Shown here: in pieces, positions 51,155 to 60,522 of the stretch
How the letters are laid out: every line of letters starts with the position of its first letter
Position numbering within the stretch: the first letter of the stretch is position 1
From: Anaerolineae bacterium
GTDB lineage: Bacteria; Chloroflexota; Anaerolineae; Aggregatilineales; J027
Direction: 5' to 3'
NCBI GenBank assembly: GCA_021463865.1
Contig: JAJTXY010000016.1
Location: forward strand, 1 to 64,000
Length of the DNA stretch: 64,000 nucleotides
Program-made: the position numbers and the translations under genes
Notes under the pieces: generated by a model
Databases searched by the model: none
Told to the model about the DNA's origin: nothing
What the model saw: the letters and a program-made list of their open reading frames with translations, nothing else

Positions 51155-52315
51155 TCATAAGGGTGTGGAGTCGGTAGAGGTTAACTGCCCAATCAACGCA
51201 CGCATCTGCTCGGCTTTTTGTGTCAAATCCAACAATTGAGTCGAAAGTTGGGGCGATAGTTTAGGGATATTGGCAAGGTTGGCAAGCGTTTCCTGCATTT
51301 GACCTAAGGGGACAAATACCCCACTCGAGATCTTCTGATCACGTAGTTTTAGGGTGTTATACGCAGCTTCGAGGCTTTTGGCACGCTGCTCCAATGCGTT
51401 GAACAGGCGGGCGTTGACAATGGCAATCGCGGCGTAATCGGCCAATGTGTTAATGACTTCACCGAGACGGTCTTCAAAGCCCTTTTTGCGGCGATGATTA
51501 CCGACTGTTAACACCCCAATCGCTTTGCCATTGACCACCATCGGGGCATAGACTGTTGCCAGAATATCGCGGGAGAGCTTAAAGCGCTTCAATCCATCGC
51601 CTTCGACAACAAGCGGTTGCTGGCTGGTCATCACCAATTTCGCCAATTCATCACGCATGGGTTCGCCCAATTTTTCCTGCATGACCAGCGTCAAATTTTT
51701 GCCTGCACGTAGAATCAAATCCGTCGAATTAGGTTCTTGAAGCAGGAGGGTCGCGTAATCCGCCCCACTGACGGCTAATGCACCCGCCAGCACTGCATCA
51801 AACATCCCATCAAGGCCACGCATGGCGGTGAGGGTTTGGCCCAATGTGGCGAGGGTGGTCAATTCTTTGATACGGGCTTCGAGTTCGATATTGCTCTTGC
51901 GGAGTTGTTCGGTGAGGCCGTCGCGTTCTTTACGCAGGCGTACATCGGCAAGCGCCCGTTGCACCACCGACATCATCTCGGCTTCGCGGATGGGTTTGGT
52001 GATGTAATCGGTTGCGCCAAAACGGAACGCTTCAATCGCGTCTTTTTCACTACCACGCTTGACCCCCACGATAATCGGCCCGATATATTGGCGGGATTTG
52101 ATCGCCACCAACATATCTTTGCCGGTGAGACCCGGCATGACCAAATCTATATAGATCAGGTCGGGTTTGCGCTTTTCAACCATCGCCACGCCTTCCACCC
52201 CATCACGCGCCTCTAATACCTCGTACTGGGTGGGGCGAAAAATCTGGTCTTTTAGGAGGTCACGTACTTCAACGTCGTCATCTACGATTAAGACCCGTTC
52301 CATTTGTTTTGTCAT
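51155..52315 (-). CDS. Response regulator with GAF domain, atypical receiver
   Basis: A 386-residue protein. The receiver (5-120) keeps Asp12/Asp13, the acceptor Asp57 in LIYIDLVMPGLTG and Lys107 in ITKPI. The switch Thr/Ser at the end of strand 4 is Val85 (IIVGVKRG in place of the usual xxxTARG). A coiled linker (about 120-165) leads to a GAF domain (about 170-310; APMVVNGKAIGVLTVG) and a C-terminal helix (about 310-386). There is no DNA-binding or enzymatic output domain. Together with the His-less kinase this may form an allosteric signalling complex rather than a phosphorelay. Confidence 0.88.
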   Translation of the reverse strand: MTKQMERVLIVDDDVEVRDLLKDQIFRPTQYEVLEARDGVEGVAMVEKRKPDLIYIDLVMPGLTGKDMLVAIKSRQYIGPIIVGVKRGSEKDAIEAFRFGATDYITKPIREAEMMSVVQRALADVRLRKERDGLTEQLRKSNIELEARIKELTTLATLGQTLTAMRGLDGMFDAVLAGALAVSGADYATLLLQEPNSTDLILRAGKNLTLVMQEKLGEPMRDELAKLVMTSQQPLVVEGDGLKRFKLSRDILATVYAPMVVNGKAIGVLTVGNHRRKKGFEDRLGEVINTLADYAAIAIVNARLFNALEQRAKSLEAAYNTLKLRDQKISSGVFVPLGQMQETLANLANIPKLSPQLSTQLLDLTQKAEQMRALIGQLTSTDSTPL

Positions 52316-52361
52316 AAAAACTTATCCATAAAGATTCACATTATTCAAATTTTAAGTCGGT

Positions 52362-52388
52362 AGGGAGGGACATTTTACGTCCCTCCCT
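52362..52388. promoter_or_regulatory. Perfect 10-bp hairpin between ndk and the receiver-GAF gene
   Basis: AGGGAGGGAC (52362-52371) and GTCCCTCCCT (52379-52388) pair perfectly around a 7-base loop. On the minus strand it follows the ndk stop by a few bases and is trailed by ACCGACTTAAAA, so it may attenuate or end ndk transcription ahead of the signalling operon. Confidence 0.5.
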
Positions 52389-52395
52389 CGAAAAA

Positions 52396-52845
52396 TTATT
52401 CAAAAATCCAGCGTTCGGTGTCGCGCGTCCAGTTGATCAATTCGGCATCGCTAAAGAACAACGCCACTTCACGGGCAGCAGCGGCTTGACCATCCGAGCC
52501 ATGTACCAGATTGCGGCCAATTTCCATGCCCAGATCGCCACGAATGGTCCCGGGTGCTGCTTCGACTGGGTTGGTTTTGCCAATCGTGCCACGTGCCGCT
52601 TCAATGGCGTTTTTGCCTTCCAGCGCAATCACGACCACCGGGCCACTGATAATGTAGCTGACGAGGCTTTCATAAAATTTCTTGCCCACATGCTCAGCAT
52701 AATGCTTTTCAGCTAATTCACGGCTAATTTGAATAAATTTCATCCCGGCAATACGCAGACCACGTGCCTCGAAGCGGCGGATAATTTCCCCGGCTAGACC
52801 GCGCTGTACGGCATCGGGTTTGACGATAATCAGTGTACGTTCCAA
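52396..52845 (-). CDS. ndk: Nucleoside diphosphate kinase
   Basis: Transfers phosphate between nucleoside triphosphates and diphosphates. His115 in GRNLVHGSDG is the phosphorylated histidine. RTLIIVKPDAVQRGLAGEII at the N terminus and RGTIGKTNPVEAAPGTIRGD supply the rest of the site. The length of 149 is normal. It starts at TTG with GGGAG 9 bases upstream. Confidence 0.96.
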   Translation of the reverse strand: MERTLIIVKPDAVQRGLAGEIIRRFEARGLRIAGMKFIQISRELAEKHYAEHVGKKFYESLVSYIISGPVVVIALEGKNAIEAARGTIGKTNPVEAAPGTIRGDLGMEIGRNLVHGSDGQAAAAREVALFFSDAELINWTRDTERWIFE

Positions 52846-52969
52846 CGTTTGAATCTCCCTGTTGGTAAAAACATTGCCTACTCAAAACGGGCAATTCTGA
52901 AACTTACCTATAAGCATAGCATGTTTCGGGGTCGTCGGACAGTGCGGCCTTAAAAACCCTGAAAATACT

Positions 52970-53002
52970 AGAAAACAAAAAGCGGGCTATAAAAAACCCG
53001 CT
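52970..53002 (-). terminator. Intrinsic terminator of the TPR scaffold operon
   Basis: On the minus strand AGCGGG and CCCGCT (53002-52981) flank a U-rich loop and are followed by TTTTTGTTTTC. It ends transcription from the 53030-60469 gene pair. Confidence 0.8.
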
Positions 53003-53029
53003 GTGATCGCAGAAAACCGCGCTGGCGAA

Positions 53030-55663
53030 TTAGAGTTGGTTCAGAGCACCACGATAGGTGTCGAGTGCTTCCTGTAAACGGCCCTGTCGCATATAGGTAT
53101 CGCCCAACAGACGGCGCACCTTTGGGTTTTGCGGCTGGCGGGTGGAGAGTCGGGACAGATCGTCGGCAACCACTTCGAGCGCCGCCGAGGATTCGACCAA
53201 CGTCTCGTAATGGTCAAGACTCGCCCCTACGTTCCCAGCTTTCTCCAATTCACGGGCCAAATTCAGCCGTGTAAGGTGATCGCTCGGATTTTGTTCCAGC
53301 GTGGCTTGGTATTGTGCAAACCCAGCCGGAACGAGGGCGGGCGACGATGGCGGTGGCACAGGTTGGGCCACTTGGCGTGAACTGGCAGCCGGGGCAACCA
53401 CAGGCGTAGGTGATGGCGGCGGTGCCATTGGCGGCACGCTGGGCATGGGTGGAGGTGTCATCACCACAGGCGGTTGTTGATAGACAGGCTGGGCGGGTGC
53501 GACATAGACAGGCGCAGGGGGTGTTTCGACCACAGGTGCTTGATACCATGACGGCAGACCACCTTCTTGGGCAGCCGGGAGATGTTCTTCTACCTCAGCC
53601 GAGGCTTCGGATGGGGTCTGAGCAAGGAACGCGGGTTCGGGCTGCGACGAGGTGGCTTCCGGCGTCAACTGTGAATAGTCAAATGCTTCGGCTTCAGACG
53701 GGGCATTTTCCGCCACAAAACTCAGCGGATCCATGACGGGTTCGCTTAACCAATCCGGGGTGGCAACTTCTGAAATCGCTTCTGGTTCGACTACTTGCGA
53801 GCCAATCAACCATTCCGGCAAATCACTGTCGGTGGGAACGACTTGACTGCTCATTTCTTGCAGCCAGTCGGGTAAATCAGTCGGCTCAGACGCGATAATT
53901 TCGGTTTCAATGGGTACTTCAAACATGCTGATGTCGAATTCCGGTAGGGCTTCGGTTTGAACCATTTCTGGCATGATCTCCTCGACTTTGGAGACTGCCT
54001 CGGCGTACCAATCTGGTTCGGCGGGTGGGGTTAGACTTTCATGCTGTAAGGCATATTCTTCATCGAGTGCAGCCGCCCAATCATCCCCACTTTGAGCATA
54101 ACCCGCAATAAAATCCGAAGCCGACAGAATCTCATCTTGCATTGGTGCGAAACTGGTGGTGTCTTCGAGGGTAAATTCGGGTAGTTCGATTTCGGGCAAT
54201 TCTTGCACAATCGGGCTTTCCGACAGCCAATCTGGTAAATCGGTTGGGGCTGGCGGCGGCAAAATCTCATCAATCAGGGCCGGGAAAGTATCTTCTGTCA
54301 CCGGAGCCGCTTCGAGGTCGGAAGGCATTTGAGCAGCCAACCAGTCTGGGATTTGGCCGGGGGCAATTTCGTCACTCTCGACGGGATGAGTGGCCTCAAA
54401 TTCGTCATTCAAAGGGGTAAGGGCGGCTAAAGATTCAGCCTTCTTCATCAGCCATGCCAATTCAGCTTCGGGGGTAATCGTGCCGTGTGCCTGCGCTTCG
54501 GCGATTTGCTCATCCGTTAACCCCTCAATGGAAGTGATCATGTGCGGGGTGGTCGGGGTAGGTTCGGGCGCGGCTTCATAACTGAGATCAAAGCCGGGGA
54601 TGTCATCCGCAGCCATGCTGCTTAGGAAGTCGGGTACCCCTGCGCTCTGATCGCCTGCCAAGTCGCTCAACCACGACAAGGACGAAGTATCCTCGCTGAG
54701 TTCAGGCGCGGATTCGGGCAGTGGCGTGGATGGCACGGGTGGTTGATAGGATTCGGTACTGGCAAATGACTGTCCAGAAGTGGTCTCAAAGGGCGAATAC
54801 GGGACATAACCCGGTTCGTCAATGACCACGCTGTTGGGATCAATTTCAGGGATTTCATAGTCGGCTGCCGTCATAAACTCATTGGGGTCTGCTCCCTGAC
54901 GCGCCGCCAAACTTTCTAGCCATGCCATCGGGTCAACATCTACCGGAATTTCGCCATCTTGGGGCACCCATGCTGCGGCTGGTGTTTCAAAACTGAACTC
55001 CGGCTGTTCGGCGGGAACTTCGTAGGGTTGCGTTGCCGATGTTTCCAATGTGGCTGGTTCTTCAACTGGATGACTTGGCCCAGCGGCAGCAGATAATGGG
55101 CGGCTGAATTTTTCGGAGGGGACATAGCCGGGTTCATCAATGACCACGCTGTTGGGGTCAATTTCGGGAATTTCATAGTTAGCCGCCGTGGTGAATTCGT
55201 TGGGATTCGCTCCTTGACGCGCGGCGAGACTTTCCAACCACGCCATCGGATCCATGCCACCGAGGGGATCATTGGCATCAAGGGCTGCTGAAGCCACTGG
55301 TTCGATGGGGGGTGGTTCTTGGAATGAATAGTCCATCATCGTCGGCTGTTCGGCATAGCTGTAGTCGTAAGCTGGAGCCTCTACAGGTAGTGTAGGTGAG
55401 ACCTCGATAGGCTCGGTAGCCTGCGGGGGTTCTTCGACGGGACGGCTTGGGCCAGCGGCGGCGGATAATGGACGGCTGAATTTTTCGGAGGGGACATAGC
55501 CGGGTTCATCAATGACCACGCTGTTGGGGTCAATTTCGGGCACCGACATATCCGCTGTGGTCATAAATTCTTGCGGATTTGCGCCCTGTCGTGCCGCAAG
55601 GCTCTCCAACCAACGCATTTGCTCTTCAAGTGTCATGTTCTCAAAATCTGGCATGTCGCCCAT
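53030..55663 (-). CDS. Large acidic Trp-motif repeat protein with C-terminal TPRs
   Basis: 877 residues, not a recognised family beyond its TPRs. The N-terminal 310 residues hold three copies of a ~124-residue unit: WLESLAARQGANP, then EIDPNSVVIDEPGYVPSEKF, then RPLSAAAGPSRPVEEP. A long acidic, probably disordered region (about 310-730) carries repeated short motifs of the form (L/P)PDWL(x)E or SWLSDL. A Pro-rich linker (about 730-780) leads to two or three TPR-like helical pairs at the C terminus (QATLEQNPSDHLTRLNLARELEKAGN..., KVRRLLGDTYMRQGRLQEALDTYRGAL). AAGGAGG is 10 bases before the ATG. It follows the related 1578-residue gene on the same strand. Confidence 0.82.
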   Translation of the reverse strand: MGDMPDFENMTLEEQMRWLESLAARQGANPQEFMTTADMSVPEIDPNSVVIDEPGYVPSEKFSRPLSAAAGPSRPVEEPPQATEPIEVSPTLPVEAPAYDYSYAEQPTMMDYSFQEPPPIEPVASAALDANDPLGGMDPMAWLESLAARQGANPNEFTTAANYEIPEIDPNSVVIDEPGYVPSEKFSRPLSAAAGPSHPVEEPATLETSATQPYEVPAEQPEFSFETPAAAWVPQDGEIPVDVDPMAWLESLAARQGADPNEFMTAADYEIPEIDPNSVVIDEPGYVPYSPFETTSGQSFASTESYQPPVPSTPLPESAPELSEDTSSLSWLSDLAGDQSAGVPDFLSSMAADDIPGFDLSYEAAPEPTPTTPHMITSIEGLTDEQIAEAQAHGTITPEAELAWLMKKAESLAALTPLNDEFEATHPVESDEIAPGQIPDWLAAQMPSDLEAAPVTEDTFPALIDEILPPPAPTDLPDWLSESPIVQELPEIELPEFTLEDTTSFAPMQDEILSASDFIAGYAQSGDDWAAALDEEYALQHESLTPPAEPDWYAEAVSKVEEIMPEMVQTEALPEFDISMFEVPIETEIIASEPTDLPDWLQEMSSQVVPTDSDLPEWLIGSQVVEPEAISEVATPDWLSEPVMDPLSFVAENAPSEAEAFDYSQLTPEATSSQPEPAFLAQTPSEASAEVEEHLPAAQEGGLPSWYQAPVVETPPAPVYVAPAQPVYQQPPVVMTPPPMPSVPPMAPPPSPTPVVAPAASSRQVAQPVPPPSSPALVPAGFAQYQATLEQNPSDHLTRLNLARELEKAGNVGASLDHYETLVESSAALEVVADDLSRLSTRQPQNPKVRRLLGDTYMRQGRLQEALDTYRGALNQL
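55101..55168 (-). repeat. 68-bp exact direct repeat, copy 1
   Basis: Identical base for base to 55473-55540, 372 bp (124 codons) away, and partly matched again near 54795-54852. It encodes the EIDPNSVVIDEPGYVPSEKF region of the repeat unit. Exact identity including third positions implies recent duplication or gene conversion. Confidence 0.85.
55473..55540 (-). repeat. 68-bp exact direct repeat, copy 2
   Basis: Second identical copy of the segment at 55101-55168 within the same gene. Confidence 0.85.
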
Positions 55664-55732
55664 GACGGACTATCCTCCTTATGGTTGGCTGGTGTAATGA
55701 GAGGCCAACACGAGATACAAAAAACACAAAAA

Positions 55733-58700
55733 TTATTTAAACCAATCGGGCGGCGTGTCATCGTCCCCACCAAAATTTGACTCATCAAAGTCTTCTGACT
55801 TATTAAAGTCTATTGAGGGTGCAGCCCCTTTTTGTCGGCGTAACCAAGGTGGGTCATGATCAAAATCAAATGATGCGGGTGCAGCCACCGGAATTGCCTC
55901 TGGTTCCACCTCAACGGTGGGTTCTCGGCGTTTCCCAAACAAGCGCCGACCCCGTTTTTGTTTTGGTTTGGCTGGCTCATCCCATTGCATTGGGAACGCA
56001 TCATCAAATTCCATATTAGTATCCGGCAAATCGCGTTTGGTGGCAACTGGTGTCACTTCGGCCTTATCGAAGCCAAAATCCGCCTCGTCTGGAAATTCTT
56101 CGGGCAGCGTGGTTGGCACCGGTGACGAAGGACGGGTAGCGGCTTCTACTTCTTCGGGTTTCAGTTCACGCAGTTTAAAACCCGTTAGTTGATCGAGTTC
56201 AGAAATCATGGCCTCGGTTTGGTCGGTGATGCGATTTTGATCCGCGCTTGTAATCGAGGCAAGGAATACATCAATATTGTCTACCGGCTTGCGCTCCTCG
56301 GATTCTTTGGCGGCGGCGCGGGCAGGACGCTCATCAAAATCCACTGCCATTTGAATATCGGAGGTGTCAAGCCGAATATCATCACTCAGCCAATCGGGGG
56401 CAGCCGCGCTTTCAACTTCTGATTCTTCCAGCAGAAGATCATCTTGCCACTCTGCGGCCATGCCTGCTTCGGTTGATTCTTCAAGCTCTTGTTCGTCCAG
56501 ATCAAGCCAATCTGTACGTTCCTCAGCAGTAACCGACATATCTTGGAAAAGGTCATCAAAGCCTGCAACAGGCGTTTCAGGTTCTTCGTCGATTTCCACA
56601 CCAGCCAGCCAATCAGGCAATGCTTCGGCGGGTTCGGCCATTGGGATGGGGGCACTCGGTTCGGATTTACCAATGGAAGACAACCAATCGGCGGCGCTTT
56701 CGGGTTCGGCGATCTCCCCCTCGACATCCTCTAACCAGCCCGTATGCGGTTCGCCGATTTCGGAGAGATCGCCAAATAGGGCCTCCATGTCGGATTTGGC
56801 AGTGACTTGAGGCTCTATTGCTTCATTGTCATCCAAATCGCCTCTTAGCCAATCGGGGATCTGCTTGGCTTGCGGGATGGCTTCTGGTGGTTCAGCTTGT
56901 CCAAATGAAGAGAGCCAATCAGAGGCACTTTCCGGTTCGGCGGTGCCTTCTTCCAAATCATCTAGCCAACCCGTGCGCGGCGCTTCAATTTCGGAGAGGT
57001 CGTCAAAGAGACTACCAAATTCGGGTTGTGGGGTGGCAGTAGTCTGTGGGATGGCTTCTGGTGGTTCAGCTTGTCCAAATGAAGAGAGCCAATCAGAGGC
57101 ACTTTCCGGCTTGGCGGTGCCTTCTTCCAAATCATCTAGCCAACCCGTGCGCGGCGCTTCAATTTCAGACAGGTCATCGAAAAGACTGCCAAATTCGGGT
57201 TGTGGCGTGTCCTGCGGGATGGCCTGTGGTGGTTCAATCTGTCCAAATGAAGAGAGCCAATCGGAGGCACTTTCCGGTTTGGCGGTGTCTTCTTCCAAGT
57301 CATCCAACCAACCTGTGCTTGGGGTACTAATGTCGGAAAGGTCATCAAAGGCGCTTTCGAAGCTCTGGCTACTGGGCGCACCCACCTCACCAAAGTCATC
57401 CCCTAACAGTCGGCTCAGGTCATCATCGGAAACTTCCGTTCCCAGTGTATTTGACAGGGCCGATGGCGTGGAGAGCAGCCAATCGTCGCTGATTTCTTCA
57501 CTTAAATCTACGGTTGACCCGGCGGTGGGTGATTCAAAATCCGTAAGCCACCCCGTACTGGGTTTATCAACCGCCGCGAGGTCGTCCACCGGAGCGCCGA
57601 ACATCTTGTCAAAGTCGGCATCCGAGACATCCACTTTGGCAGATGGAGCTTCCAGCGAGGACGCCCAATCATCGGCGGGGACACTATCTAGTTCTGTTAG
57701 CCACCCAGTGCTTGGTTCGCCAATGGCTGAAAAATCATCCACCGAGGTGCTGAACATCGCATCTAATTCACTGTCGGTAACTTCTGGGGCAACCGATTGG
57801 ATCGGCTCAATGTCCCGCATCCATTCAGGAACTTCTTCATTCTCATCAACAGCGAGGAAGTCGGGCATATCGGGCACAGCGGCCTGCTGAACATCGTCTA
57901 ACCAAGCTGTTCCCGGAATGAGATCATCGCTGAATAGGTCGGTGAATTCTTCATCCGAAACGTCTTGGGCAATGGAGGAAGTCTGTGGTGGAACATTTAG
58001 CCATGCAGCAAGATCATCTACAGGTGTTTGTTCTGAAACGGTTTCGAGTGGTTCAGCCGAGGCAGGGAGTTCTGGCATGGCTTCATTCTCAAGCACATTC
58101 CAGTCCACTTCGTCTAAACTAGACGCTCGACCCGGTGAGGCAAACACATCACTATCGGCATCCTGTCGCCACGGCAAATCACCTGTGACCCCCAAATGAC
58201 TTGGGGTAGAGGTGATGGGTTGTTGAGGAAGTTGGCTATCGAAAAGGACAGCGAATTCATCAATCGAACCCGTTTCGGCGGATGATTCGGGAGTACCCTG
58301 TCGCCATGGAAGGTCACCTGTTACCCCCAAACGTTTTTCGGCGGCGGGGGGCGGTGTGACTAATTCATCTTCAAACAGCGAGGCGAATTCTTCAGCGGAT
58401 TCTTGCTCGACTTTTTCGAGGGTCAGTGAAGGGGTATCCGGTGCTACGGCATCTGTCAGCCAATCAATTTCGTCGCCAGCAGCGGGTGATTCTTCATCCA
58501 ATTGGAAAATTGGCGGGGTGGCCGACACTGCCGTGCTTTCTGTTTCCCCCATTAGCCAATCATCAGTTTCAAAAGAAAAAGTAGGTTCTTGCTTTGCAGC
58601 GATTTCGGGCAGCATGTCGGTGCTGGCTATTGGGGCGGCTGAATGCGCGGGTACATCGGTTAGCCAATCGGGTGTTTCATCCTCAAATAGGGTTGTAAAC

Positions 58701-60469
58701 TCGGCGTGATCCTCACCCTCAGATAAATCCGGGGCATCGGACAGCCAGCTTGGGGTTACGGGAGGTGTGGGGGCAGAGGTTTCGATAGCGCCAAAATCCT
58801 CAAACAGCGTTTCTTCGTCCCACAGTGTCTGGCTAGGTTCGTTTGCTGCGGGTGTCGGGGATTCCTCGACCAACCAATCGGGCAGCGCTTCCTCAGCTTC
58901 TTCAGGTTTGCGGCCACCCATTGCCAACAATGCCGCCACTTCTTCAGCGGATGGTGGACGAGCCGCGGCCCGTAATTGTTCTAATTCCTCATCGGGATTC
59001 TCGCCAAAACTGAATTCTTCGACATCCCCGAAAATGGATGGTGGTTCATTGTCGGAGGCAATTTGAAGTTCTTCGCTTGACCAACCGGGTAGTTCTTCAT
59101 CTTCCGCCTGTTGGATTTCTGCCAACAATCCTGTGAAACCTGTAGATTTACGCGGCGGCGGTGCTGCTTCAGTGGTCGTGAAATCTGGTATATCATCCAA
59201 CCAACTGGGGGTTGGTGCTACCACTTCTGGCTTTTGACTGGGCGGTTCTGCCATCCAATCCGGCAAAGGCGCTTCGGCAGTGGTATTCGTGAATAGGTCG
59301 CTGACGTTGACGGATGGGGCGGTTTCGGCGACATCGGCGAACCAATCGGGTAATTCATCTTCACCCGAAGCGGCAGGGGCTGGCGCTGGGGTCAGGCTAG
59401 CTTTGGCCGGACTCGGCTGACTCAATGAGCTTGCCATTTCGTTAAACCAGTCATCCGGGGCAGGCAAATCGGCGGTCTTGGGTTTGCCGCCAAAATCCGC
59501 ACCGGGGGTAAACCAATCCGGTAAATCATCGGCAGGGGTCGGACCCACCGCCTCACTCATCCAGTCGGGCATCTCTTGGGCGGTACTGCGTCCGGGACTG
59601 CGCGTCGGGGCAATGCTTTCGGGTGTATTGAATACATCGGTGATTTGGCTGATCCAATCCGGGGCAGGGCCAGCCACCGAGGTCGCCCCATCGGCTGTCC
59701 ATTTGAGACGGGATAATACAAACGCCCCTTCAGGCAAGGTGGCCTGATTTTCGCTACTATAAATTAAGCGCAGGCTTTCATATGGCGCAAGGGCTTCGAC
59801 TTTTTCTAAGAAAGGTTTGGCGTCGTCTGGACGGCGAGTTTCGATCCACAGTTTTGCCATCAATAAATTTAATGGCAAACAATCGGGCAGCACCCGCAGC
59901 ACTTCCAGCGCCAGTTCACCTGCTTCCAGCATATGTCCGGCATCCCAGAGGGCATTGGCAAGGCGGACACGCAAATCTAAGCGATTGGGTTGTTCCACTA
60001 GGCTCTGCCGCAGTTCCGTAATGGCCTGCTCATACATCCCACTGCTGAGATACTGTTGAGCAAGTGCGGCGCGGGTCAATTGGATTTTGCGAGGACTGGC
60101 TTCATCCCGGCGTTTATAGAGACGCTTGAGTTCATTAATGATGACGTTATTGTTCGGCATCTGTTCATTGGCACGTTCCATATGCCAGATCGCCTGATTC
60201 AACTGCTGCTGATTTTCATAGATGGAACTCATGCCGACATGGGCCACAAAATCGTTGGGGTCGGCGCTTAAAAGGCGCGGAAAAACTTGGGCGGCCTCTT
60301 CATGGCGGGCTTTTTCTAATAAAGCCTTGCCGAGTAAACGATATGTTTCCACATTTTTGGGGTAATGCTGCAAAATGTGGCGACAATGCCCGATGACTTC
60401 CTCTAGGGCTTCACGTTGAAGTAAGAGGTCAAGTTCATCTAGGTAGGCACGGAGAGTTGTTGTAGACAT
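55733..60469 (-). CDS. Giant acidic Trp-motif repeat protein with N-terminal TPRs
   Basis: 1578 residues. The first ~230 residues are TPRs (LLQREALEEVIGHCRHILQHYPKNVETYRLLGKALLEKARHEEAA and four to five further pairs). The remaining ~1300 residues are very acidic, low in Lys/Arg and probably disordered. They carry about three dozen short motifs with an invariant Trp followed by Leu, Met or Phe (LPDWL, TGWLDDLEE, SDWLSSFGQ, LPDWFADV), down to the last residues PPDWFK. Twice the motif is LPWRQ. No signal peptide or membrane segment, so it is cytoplasmic. It may be a scaffold presenting many copies of one docking peptide. The frame opens at TTG 60475; ATG 60469 is chosen. Confidence 0.82.
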   Translation of the reverse strand: MSTTTLRAYLDELDLLLQREALEEVIGHCRHILQHYPKNVETYRLLGKALLEKARHEEAAQVFPRLLSADPNDFVAHVGMSSIYENQQQLNQAIWHMERANEQMPNNNVIINELKRLYKRRDEASPRKIQLTRAALAQQYLSSGMYEQAITELRQSLVEQPNRLDLRVRLANALWDAGHMLEAGELALEVLRVLPDCLPLNLLMAKLWIETRRPDDAKPFLEKVEALAPYESLRLIYSSENQATLPEGAFVLSRLKWTADGATSVAGPAPDWISQITDVFNTPESIAPTRSPGRSTAQEMPDWMSEAVGPTPADDLPDWFTPGADFGGKPKTADLPAPDDWFNEMASSLSQPSPAKASLTPAPAPAASGEDELPDWFADVAETAPSVNVSDLFTNTTAEAPLPDWMAEPPSQKPEVVAPTPSWLDDIPDFTTTEAAPPPRKSTGFTGLLAEIQQAEDEELPGWSSEELQIASDNEPPSIFGDVEEFSFGENPDEELEQLRAAARPPSAEEVAALLAMGGRKPEEAEEALPDWLVEESPTPAANEPSQTLWDEETLFEDFGAIETSAPTPPVTPSWLSDAPDLSEGEDHAEFTTLFEDETPDWLTDVPAHSAAPIASTDMLPEIAAKQEPTFSFETDDWLMGETESTAVSATPPIFQLDEESPAAGDEIDWLTDAVAPDTPSLTLEKVEQESAEEFASLFEDELVTPPPAAEKRLGVTGDLPWRQGTPESSAETGSIDEFAVLFDSQLPQQPITSTPSHLGVTGDLPWRQDADSDVFASPGRASSLDEVDWNVLENEAMPELPASAEPLETVSEQTPVDDLAAWLNVPPQTSSIAQDVSDEEFTDLFSDDLIPGTAWLDDVQQAAVPDMPDFLAVDENEEVPEWMRDIEPIQSVAPEVTDSELDAMFSTSVDDFSAIGEPSTGWLTELDSVPADDWASSLEAPSAKVDVSDADFDKMFGAPVDDLAAVDKPSTGWLTDFESPTAGSTVDLSEEISDDWLLSTPSALSNTLGTEVSDDDLSRLLGDDFGEVGAPSSQSFESAFDDLSDISTPSTGWLDDLEEDTAKPESASDWLSSFGQIEPPQAIPQDTPQPEFGSLFDDLSEIEAPRTGWLDDLEEGTAKPESASDWLSSFGQAEPPEAIPQTTATPQPEFGSLFDDLSEIEAPRTGWLDDLEEGTAEPESASDWLSSFGQAEPPEAIPQAKQIPDWLRGDLDDNEAIEPQVTAKSDMEALFGDLSEIGEPHTGWLEDVEGEIAEPESAADWLSSIGKSEPSAPIPMAEPAEALPDWLAGVEIDEEPETPVAGFDDLFQDMSVTAEERTDWLDLDEQELEESTEAGMAAEWQDDLLLEESEVESAAAPDWLSDDIRLDTSDIQMAVDFDERPARAAAKESEERKPVDNIDVFLASITSADQNRITDQTEAMISELDQLTGFKLRELKPEEVEAATRPSSPVPTTLPEEFPDEADFGFDKAEVTPVATKRDLPDTNMEFDDAFPMQWDEPAKPKQKRGRRLFGKRREPTVEVEPEAIPVAAPASFDFDHDPPWLRRQKGAAPSIDFNKSEDFDESNFGGDDDTPPDWFK
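56636..57380 (-). repeat. Tandem ~170-bp repeats inside the giant Trp-motif gene
   Basis: Near-identical units start at 56871, 57045 and 57213 (periods 174 and 168 bp), with an older, more diverged copy upstream at about 56636-56810. Each encodes DLSEIEAPRTGWLDDLEE plus ESASDWLSSFGQAEPP, i.e. two Trp motifs per unit. The period keeps the frame (58 and 56 codons). High DNA identity of the middle copies points to recent expansion. Confidence 0.85.
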
Positions 60470-60522
60470 GAGCAACGGCCCGCTTCGTTGGTGCGTTATT
60501 TACGCTTCCTTACGTTACTTTC

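Noticed and set aside
56826..57890. A 354-codon plus-strand open frame with internal repeats
   Set aside because: Antisense of the tandem repeats in the giant Trp-motif gene; its repeats simply mirror the real ones and the composition is Ser-rich nonsense.
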